The translations under genes were made by a program, and so were the position numbers. A stretch of 13,163 bases of DNA from VGMD01 sp964552055 (GTDB lineage Bacteria; Chlamydiota; Chlamydiia; Chlamydiales; 2-12-FULL-49-11), in NCBI GenBank assembly GCA_964552055.1, contig CAZKFL010000045.1:1-13163 (forward strand), in the 5' to 3' direction. Position 1 is the stretch's first letter. Each line of letters begins with the position of its first letter. The notes below the pieces were generated by a model, which saw only the letters and a list, made by a program, of their open reading frames with translations, did no database searches and was not told where the DNA came from. Shown here piece after piece: positions 1 to 5,593 of the stretch.

Positions 1-238
1 GTCATGCTGACACTTTCAAAAAACTTTTAAACACCTTTTGAGATTCCTCTTTTCCTTTTTGGGTTTCTCTATTAACCTCAGTTTGAGTTTATGTAATTCC
101 AAATCAAAACTATGCCTACAAATAGTTGTTAGATTTTGTCGGGAAAGAAGCTTCCCCGACAAAAAAAGATTAAAATTTATCCTTATCTGCTTGATAGAGA
201 ATTAAATAAACCTAAACTTCAGGTATATACGGCTCGCC
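1..238. other. left-edge intergenic stretch without a convincing gene
   Basis: All frames are short and interrupted. Two + frames stay open from the left edge, one to a TAA at 28-30 and one to a TGA at 39-41. Either could be the tail of an upstream gene, but nothing distinguishes them. The rest is AT-rich, with one strong inverted repeat at 134-164 and the edge of the repeat element from 224 onward. I see no tRNA, rRNA or known riboswitch. Confidence 0.6.
134..164. repeat. 10-bp perfect inverted repeat (hairpin)
   Basis: The arms are ttttgtcggg (134-143) and cccgacaaaa (155-164), separated by an 11-nt loop, with further A residues after the right arm. The T-run sits on the 5' side of the stem whichever strand is read, so it lacks the layout of an intrinsic terminator (GC stem followed by a U-tract). 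It could be a protein-binding dyad or the remains of a palindromic element. Confidence 0.6.
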
Positions 239-253
239 TATATACTGCTCGTG
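224..253 (+). repeat. 15-bp imperfect direct repeat at the left boundary of the MITE pair
   Basis: tatatacggctcgcc (224-238) is followed directly by tatatactgctcgtg (239-253); 12 of 15 positions match. The second unit is the outer end of MITE copy 1, so the first looks like a degenerate extra end left by an earlier insertion or deletion at this site. Confidence 0.55.
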
Positions 254-460
254 TTTCATAATTTGGTTTTTTCTGCGTCATAAACCTCCATCTTTAAATT
301 TGGCTCGGCTCCCACTAAAAACTTTCAATCGAAAGTTTTCTTAGCGCGGGCCTCTTCTAGTGCAAAATAGCACTTAGGCTGAGCCAACAGCTTTGCTTAA
401 TTCAAATTTGGGGGGTTCTGACTTGAAAATCCCCAATTTTTGAATCACTCTCAGTATATA
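239..460. mobile_element. MITE-like palindromic element, copy 1
   Basis: This non-coding element of about 222 bp has inverted ends. The right end (433-460), read in reverse complement, begins tatatactgagagtg and continues to ttcaaaaattgg. The left end (239-266) begins tatatactgctcgtg, so the first 9 bp and the gtg triplet match exactly and the inner part has diverged. Nested inside are further pairing arms: 300-309 with 378-387 (one G-T pair), a 12-bp stem 315-326/331-344 with a 2-nt bulge, and gtgc/gcac at 359-376. No transposase frame is present. TA-rich termini suggest a TA target site, as in IS630/Tc1-mariner-type elements; the family assignment is inference. Confidence 0.72.
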
Positions 461-632
461 CTGCTCGTGTTTCAAAAATTGGTTTTTTCTTCGCTATAAA
501 TACCCATATTTAAATTTACCTCAGGCTTATCTAGTGCAAATAGCACTCGCCCTCAGTAGCGGCTTCGCCTAATTCAAATCTGGGTATTTCTAACTTGAAA
601 ATTCCCCATTTTTGAATCACTCTCAGTATATA
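455..632. mobile_element. MITE-like palindromic element, copy 2 (shorter)
   Basis: This copy is 178 bp. It starts inside the last 6 bp of copy 1 (shared tatata, 455-460). Its left end (455-482) is identical to copy 1 over the first 20 bp, and its last 24 bp, through 632, are identical to the right end of copy 1. The left and reverse-complemented right ends match at 23 of 27 positions with one indel. Inner arms 498-511 and 576-589 pair almost perfectly. It lacks the roughly 40-bp internal block of copy 1 that carries the 315-344 hairpin. The right end lies 97 bp before the first gene, so it may contribute transcriptional or structural signals there. Confidence 0.75.
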
Positions 633-728
633 TTTTCATTCATTTAGATTTTTGTGTTGTAATTAAGCTTTTTATTTAGTCAATTCTGATTGTTAGAGTA
701 TTGTAAAACTAGAAATGGCTAGATAATT

Positions 729-2927
729 ATGGATATTGTACCTACTTCAGGTCCTGAACCGATTTATAATCTAGATCTTACTGATAAAAAGCATGGGCTT
801 TTGGTGGTTAATTCACGGAAAGAGCTTTTGGATATCTTTGAAAATAGTGAAACTTCATTTACAGAAAAGGTTGCCCAATTTATGGGCTTTTTAGAAAAAT
901 ATTGCCAATCAGACTTACTAAATCTTAGGGAGATAATTAATAGCGCTGATAGAAAAGGTCTTATTAGTGAGTTAAGAGAGTGTGGGGGGTGGAAGGTTCT
1001 TAAGGCGAGCAAAAGGGAACTCATGGCTAGTGGGGATCCCTCCTTGGAGAAACTTCGTGGAGAAGTGGTGGGAATGGTTGTAACTCTTTGTATGTCAGTA
1101 ATAAAAGCTATTGGATTTGATCCTCCAGGCGATCATTTGGCAACGGGTACACCGGGATGGGACTCTGATATTGACACTGTATATTTGGCGCCAGATGGAA
1201 TGCCTCAGAATATAAGAGTTCTTGAAAAGGTGATGTTTGATGCAATTTTCTATGGAGCTTTGGGAGGGCCGCCTGGGACCCTATTTGATACGGAGAGTTA
1301 TTTAGCTCACGCAGCTAGGACGTTTCAAACAGAAAAGCAGATTGTTACAGGAGATGGTTACGCAGAGTATGCATTCTTGGAATTAAATGCAGCTTCTTTT
1401 CAATTTATTATGCAATATGGTTCTCCAGATAATCCTAAATGGCAGGCATTCAAAGAGGCTCAGATTAGATCGGTTAGTCCTTCTCTTGGACTTGCATTAT
1501 CACAATCTTTTACTGCAGTTGAATGCGTTCAAAGATCTATTTTGAATGGGATTAAACTCCAGATTATTAAAGATAAAGGACACGCTATTCCCGATGAGCA
1601 AGGTGATATTGATGATCTCGTAGCTCAAATTAAGTCGGAGCATAGCGAGGCGGAGTCATTAGCGATCATGAATTTTAAAACAGGGAGTCTTCTTTCGATC
1701 GGAAATCAGATGCAAAAGAGCCTAGATGAGATAAGTAGCTTGGATGGGCTTTTAAGTCAGCCTTATATATCTTCTAAGGCTACTGATTTATATATGAGGC
1801 AAAGAGAATTATGTCATTTACGTATTGCAACGCTTTCCATATTAAGAGACCGATTTTTTGATGAAGGATATAATTCTCAAGGTGCTTTTACAAAAATTTG
1901 TTTTACCTCTGGTGGGCAGATACACCAAAGAGGTATTGAAAAATTTCAAAAGACCCTAGTAAAAGCGCGGAGAACCGATACTCCTGTTCATCACTTAATT
2001 GCAAAGGGAGAGGGGTTTGTTTTGGGGAAGGCGCAAAAGGTAAAAAGTAGCACATTGCATGATATGATCTCAACGCTAGAAAATTTAGCGATGTATAAAG
2101 GGCATTTTGCACATGCAGCGGGAGAGAGAGGTCATGGAGAGGTCTATGACGAACTAACTGGTCATAGCCAAGCGCTCATTTCTCAATCAAAATATAGCGA
2201 GCGGGTCTTAAGCGGCGCTCTTTTAGTATTAGAAAAAGTGGAAGCTCAAATATCTAAAATTGAAGGGGAGTTTACTTCGGATATTTTGGAACTCAAAAGG
2301 CAAGTCAAAACAATCAAAGATCAGCTTGAGAGTGTATACTTTAAAGCAATGGAACTTGAAAAAGTAAAAAGGAAGACTCAACTTAACTTCACTTCTTCCA
2401 AGTACTTGCTTATGAAAGAATTAGGCGACTTGCTTTCGGAGGAAGGTCTTAAGCAATTGGAAGAAAAGGTAGAGCTTCTTCTTAAAAAGTCTGAGAGAGG
2501 TGGTAACTATGGCGCTCTTCGATATGAGGAATCAATTTTGCCAGAGGACTTATATCAAGGCCTTATGGGTAGCGCAGTTGCTCTAGGGATTATTGATGTA
2601 AATCACATTGATAGCGATGGACTACCCATGTCAAATAAACCAAAAGTCGATGAGATATTAAAAGCTAGAGCGGGTCTTTATGGCGGAAAAGATGGTGCTA
2701 TAGCATATTACGGTCAAATGGAAGAATTAACTCTAGAGGGACTTGGATTGGATAGTTTGGCTAAGATCGAAATATTCAATGAGGAGGTGGAGAATTTAAC
2801 AATGAAAATATATGATTTATCAATTGAAATGGGCGCGCTTCAAAAGCCAAGCTGTGGAGTGAGTTCCAGTATATCGATCATGAATTTATGGCAGAAAGTC
2901 AATCTAGTTAATGAACCATCTTTATAG
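729..2927 (+). CDS. putative nucleotidyltransferase-fold protein with C-terminal coiled coil
   Basis: This is a 732-aa protein I do not recognise as a named family. Residues 134-149 read GDHLATGTPGWDSDID, which fits the pol-beta/minimal nucleotidyltransferase signature G[S/x]...GT...SDID; D147 and D149 would be the metal-binding acids. A third acid could be D187 or E189 in FDTESY. From this I infer transfer of a nucleotide to a protein, RNA or small molecule; the substrate is unknown. A His-rich stretch lies at about 420-480 and a charged heptad-like coiled coil at about 500-590. There is no signal peptide or membrane helix, so it would be cytoplasmic or delivered by a signal-less secretion system. 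The ATG at 729 has no Shine-Dalgarno sequence; a three-codon ATG-to-TAA frame at 715-726 ends 2 nt before it. The frame is intact and is followed 8 nt later by the LRR gene. The N-terminal 130 residues and the region 190-480 match nothing I know. Confidence 0.85.
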   Translation: MDIVPTSGPEPIYNLDLTDKKHGLLVVNSRKELLDIFENSETSFTEKVAQFMGFLEKYCQSDLLNLREIINSADRKGLISELRECGGWKVLKASKRELMASGDPSLEKLRGEVVGMVVTLCMSVIKAIGFDPPGDHLATGTPGWDSDIDTVYLAPDGMPQNIRVLEKVMFDAIFYGALGGPPGTLFDTESYLAHAARTFQTEKQIVTGDGYAEYAFLELNAASFQFIMQYGSPDNPKWQAFKEAQIRSVSPSLGLALSQSFTAVECVQRSILNGIKLQIIKDKGHAIPDEQGDIDDLVAQIKSEHSEAESLAIMNFKTGSLLSIGNQMQKSLDEISSLDGLLSQPYISSKATDLYMRQRELCHLRIATLSILRDRFFDEGYNSQGAFTKICFTSGGQIHQRGIEKFQKTLVKARRTDTPVHHLIAKGEGFVLGKAQKVKSSTLHDMISTLENLAMYKGHFAHAAGERGHGEVYDELTGHSQALISQSKYSERVLSGALLVLEKVEAQISKIEGEFTSDILELKRQVKTIKDQLESVYFKAMELEKVKRKTQLNFTSSKYLLMKELGDLLSEEGLKQLEEKVELLLKKSERGGNYGALRYEESILPEDLYQGLMGSAVALGIIDVNHIDSDGLPMSNKPKVDEILKARAGLYGGKDGAIAYYGQMEELTLEGLGLDSLAKIEIFNEEVENLTMKIYDLSIEMGALQKPSCGVSSSISIMNLWQKVNLVNEPSL

Positions 2928-2929
2928 GA
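2926..2929 (+). promoter_or_regulatory. Shine-Dalgarno for the LRR gene, overlapping the upstream stop codon
   Basis: AGGA lies 6 nt before the ATG at 2936 and uses the last two bases of the TAG that ends the upstream gene. Placing the ribosome site on the stop codon favours translational coupling, so the LRR protein would be made together with the nucleotidyltransferase-like protein. Confidence 0.6.
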
Positions 2930-2935
2930 TATTTT

Positions 2936-3490
2936 ATGTCATTTTTTTTGCCACAATTAGATAGTAATAGGCTCGTCATAAAAGGCTCTGATGTTACAAC
3001 AGAAAGCCTCGGACTTGGTATTGATAATCTTAGTGAAGAGCAATGTGCTAAAGTTCAGGAATTAGTCTTTGATAGAGCTTTATTATTAAAGAAACTTCCT
3101 AATTTAGAAAGGTTTTCAAATCTCACGTCACTTCGTCTAGATTGTTGTAATGAATTAAAAAGTCTGGAGGGTATCGGCTCTCTTTCTTTAAAAAATGTTT
3201 CAGCGATAAATTGCATGCAACTCGAAAATATTGATGATTTAAGCGGGATGCCTTTAGAAACACTGGATTTAACTAATAGTATTAATTTGAAAACACTGCG
3301 TGTCCTCAGCTGTTTTAAAAAAACCCTTACTAATCTTTCTTTGGAAGGAATAGTAAGATTGCAAAATGATAGTAGTTTGAAAGAACTAGTAAACTTGAAA
3401 TATTTAAATATTAAGGGTACAACGCTTGCAAGTACTTTTGCAGCGCATCCACATAGTCTGCCTATCGCTACTCTAAAATTATCTTATTAA
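2936..3490 (+). CDS. leucine-rich-repeat protein
   Basis: This is a 184-aa protein. From about residue 54 it consists of four to five LRR units of about 21-24 residues with the LxxLxLxxC/N core: NLTSLRLDCC (62-71), SLKNVSAINC (84-93), PLETLDLTNS (106-115), TLTNLSLEGI (130-139) and NLKYLNIKGT (153-162). LRRs form a curved solenoid used for protein binding, and in intracellular bacteria they are often found in secreted host-interaction proteins. Here no catalytic domain is attached. Residues 1-50 are an ordinary soluble cap; there is no signal peptide. The gene starts 8 nt after the preceding stop, with AGGA on that stop, so the two are very likely one operon and the LRR protein may be the binding partner or targeting subunit of the upstream enzyme. 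The partnership is inference; the LRR assignment is clear from the repeats. Confidence 0.88.
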   Translation: MSFFLPQLDSNRLVIKGSDVTTESLGLGIDNLSEEQCAKVQELVFDRALLLKKLPNLERFSNLTSLRLDCCNELKSLEGIGSLSLKNVSAINCMQLENIDDLSGMPLETLDLTNSINLKTLRVLSCFKKTLTNLSLEGIVRLQNDSSLKELVNLKYLNIKGTTLASTFAAHPHSLPIATLKLSY

Positions 3491-3552
3491 TTCGTAATTT
3501 TCTCATGATAGATAATTTGGTCTTTTTTGTTTTAATCTTATAAATATGTTGC

Positions 3553-3558
3553 TATAAT
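3553..3558 (+). promoter_or_regulatory. TATAAT -10 box placed for a leaderless transcript
   Basis: A perfect TATAAT lies in the 74-bp gap before the glycosyltransferase gene. Its last base is 6 nt before the A of the ATG at 3565, so a typical start site would fall on the start codon itself. There is no Shine-Dalgarno sequence in front of that ATG. A good -35 is missing: TTTTAA at 3530-3535 has the right spacing, and TTGTTT at 3527-3532 would need a 20-nt spacer. In such AT-rich DNA a chance match is possible. Confidence 0.45.
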
Positions 3559-3564
3559 ACACTT

Positions 3565-5535
3565 ATGGAAGTTTTGACCATAAGACCTTTTGGTGTAACC
3601 CACGCACCTTTTTTGAATATTCAAAACGTCAAAACTTTTTTTGACCACACGGATATTGAAGCGGATTTATCTCAATTAGACTCTTTAAGAGAAGCTGTTC
3701 AAAATCTGCCTATAACTTATGGGTCTTTGCCCGTGCCAACTATTCAAGTTCAATGGTCCTCTCAGGAGAGCAGATACCGCATTATCGTTTCTTTTAAAAG
3801 AGGTTTATCACAAGTTCATTCAATTTCAGGTGCAATTCGAAAAATGCCAGATCGAGATGAATCGCCCCTATTAAAAAAATTAGATTCATTAGCTTTTTCG
3901 TTTGGCGCTACGACGTTACGGATAATAAAAGAAGTGTATGAAACTTCTTTTCCAATCCATCTTGCATCCAGAGTCACTTGGATAAAAGAAATTGTAGAAA
4001 ACCCTGTTATGATGGGAGCTTCGCCCAGTTTCTTTGGTAGATACTTTGACTACGGATTGGAAGAATGCGTAAAAAAATTCCAAGAACAATTTAAAATTTT
4101 AATTAACGCCCCTAGAAGGTTAAATCGAAACCGTGTTGTAATTTGCTCGACTATCATAAAAGGGGGGCACGAAGCTTTAGCAAAAACTTTAAAAAAGATT
4201 TTAGAGAGTAGAAATTTTGAAGTTTTACTCATTTATCCAGATGAGCCAGAGATTGATTCATTTGAGGATATTGGCATCACATATAAAGGAAAAAAAATAA
4301 CAAAAGCGTTTGTCAGAAACGAGTTAACTGTTGGAAATGCTGATCCGATAGCAAATTCAGTTTTTGCACAAACAGATGCATATCTGGAACGCTTCTACCC
4401 TGGAGTATATTGGGAAGACACTCTCCAAAAAATTTTTGAATTTGCCCCTGCCATAATTTTTTCAACAGCACCTCAGTTATATAATCAACTTCTTTGCATC
4501 TCATTTTTTCTTGGTATACCTCTAAACATCTTTCTTTCAGATTATAAAATACCAACTTTTTTCAAAGACTTAAAAGGCACCGGAATGGATTTGAAAATTT
4601 TTGTGCCAACAGACGATCCTACTAAACTCCCCATTGAAATACTTAGTGATTCAGATCGATTTCATCCCTTTGAAAGTCCTCTGAACAAATTTAGTATCGA
4701 TGAGCTACATCCAATCGGAAATTTTGCAGATCCTCTTTATTTCCGTTCATTTTCAGATTCAGAGAGAATAGAAATAAAAGCGAGATATTCTATTGGAGCA
4801 GAAGAAAAGGTTATCTTAGTAACTTTTGGAAGTGTTCCAAATAAAGATACTTTAGAATCTGTTTGTCAAAATCTTGCTAAATCTTCAGTGCAATCTTCGA
4901 TAGGAACACCTTATAAAGTTATTGTGGTATGTGGTCCTAATGAGGATCTTATTGAAATTGTTCAAAGTGTATCTCCTGAATTTATTGTTTTTCCGATTGT
5001 CCCACAGGAAGTGATGGCTGATTTTTTCGCTATTGCGGACTCAATTATTGGTAAACCGGGAGGTGGCGTAACTGCGCAAATTGAAGCTTCTGGGGCTGAC
5101 CTTATAGGATATGCAATGTATAAGTGGGAAATCCCTAATATGTACTATTTAGTTCAAAAAGGCCTTGGCAGTATTGTTTCAGTAATCGGTGGTGATGAAG
5201 ATTTGCCAGCGCTAATTACGGCTTCATTTCAGAGAACTGAAGAAAGACGGAGAGGAGGGTACGCACGTCCTTTACAACTTTCGGATCATATCGACGAAGT
5301 TTTGCGAGTTACATTGCCGCAATCTGAAGAACCTCTAACTGTTAGAGATCCATCAGAGATTGCTTCAATGCGAGTTGAATCTCAGGCGGTTCATAGAAAT
5401 GAACCTTCAGCTCATCAAGAAAGCTTAAAGCCATCACGAAGTGATTTTGTTAGTTATTTCATAAGAAAAATCGCAAGAATTATACCTGATTTTATAGGGA
5501 ATTTATTAGCAAAATTAATTCATTATTTCAAATAA
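3565..5535 (+). CDS. GT28/MGDG-synthase-like GT-B glycosyltransferase
   Basis: This is a 656-aa protein whose residues 188-560 have the two-lobed GT-B layout of the MurG/MGDG-synthase (GT28) group. At 190-207 a beta strand leads into STIIKGGHEALAKTL, matching the GGGHxxAA-type loop of the acceptor lobe. At 415-425 ILVTFGSVPN starts the donor lobe. At 494-507 GKPGGGVTAQIE is the nucleotide-sugar-binding motif, followed by WEIPN (521-525), matching the QExxN position. It would transfer a sugar from a nucleotide donor, most likely to a membrane lipid; sugar and acceptor cannot be read from the sequence. Residues 1-185 form an extra domain I do not recognise. The last 25 residues (about 630-656, YFIRKIARII onward) look like a basic amphipathic membrane-binding helix after a polar linker. 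The start is firm: the frame has a stop at 3541 and no other start codon before 3565. A processive glycolipid synthase is the main alternative reading. Confidence 0.85.
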   Translation: MEVLTIRPFGVTHAPFLNIQNVKTFFDHTDIEADLSQLDSLREAVQNLPITYGSLPVPTIQVQWSSQESRYRIIVSFKRGLSQVHSISGAIRKMPDRDESPLLKKLDSLAFSFGATTLRIIKEVYETSFPIHLASRVTWIKEIVENPVMMGASPSFFGRYFDYGLEECVKKFQEQFKILINAPRRLNRNRVVICSTIIKGGHEALAKTLKKILESRNFEVLLIYPDEPEIDSFEDIGITYKGKKITKAFVRNELTVGNADPIANSVFAQTDAYLERFYPGVYWEDTLQKIFEFAPAIIFSTAPQLYNQLLCISFFLGIPLNIFLSDYKIPTFFKDLKGTGMDLKIFVPTDDPTKLPIEILSDSDRFHPFESPLNKFSIDELHPIGNFADPLYFRSFSDSERIEIKARYSIGAEEKVILVTFGSVPNKDTLESVCQNLAKSSVQSSIGTPYKVIVVCGPNEDLIEIVQSVSPEFIVFPIVPQEVMADFFAIADSIIGKPGGGVTAQIEASGADLIGYAMYKWEIPNMYYLVQKGLGSIVSVIGGDEDLPALITASFQRTEERRRGGYARPLQLSDHIDEVLRVTLPQSEEPLTVRDPSEIASMRVESQAVHRNEPSAHQESLKPSRSDFVSYFIRKIARIIPDFIGNLLAKLIHYFK

Positions 5536-5571
5536 CAATAGTAAAAATATCGTTTTTAATATAACTTATTT

Positions 5572-5588
5572 CCAAAAAAATTTTGGAG
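5572..5588 (+). promoter_or_regulatory. ribosome binding site GGAG inside a small hairpin
   Basis: GGAG at 5585-5588 lies 5 nt before the ATG at 5594 and decides that start. An in-frame GTG at 5588 overlaps the same GGAG and so would have no ribosome site of its own. The bases ccaaaa (5572-5577) and ttttgg (5581-5586) are perfectly complementary around a 3-nt loop, so the mRNA can fold back on part of the Shine-Dalgarno sequence. With 6 mostly A-U pairs the hairpin would be weak. Confidence 0.5.
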
Positions 5589-5593
5589 TGGTT

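Noticed and set aside
1..41. Tails of an upstream gene in two + frames (stops at 28-30 and 39-41)
   Set aside because: Only 9 and 12 codons are visible, with no way to choose between them, so no CDS is called.
134..164. Intrinsic terminator
   Set aside because: The stem is strong, but the T-run precedes it on both strands and no U-tract follows.
239..632. CRISPR array
   Set aside because: There are only two long units with inverted internal structure, and no short direct repeats with unique spacers.
3521..3533. Terminator after the LRR gene, from its T-rich run
   Set aside because: No GC-containing stem precedes the T-run.
5588..5593. GTG start for the large helical protein
   Set aside because: The GTG overlaps the GGAG that serves the ATG at 5594 and has no ribosome site of its own.
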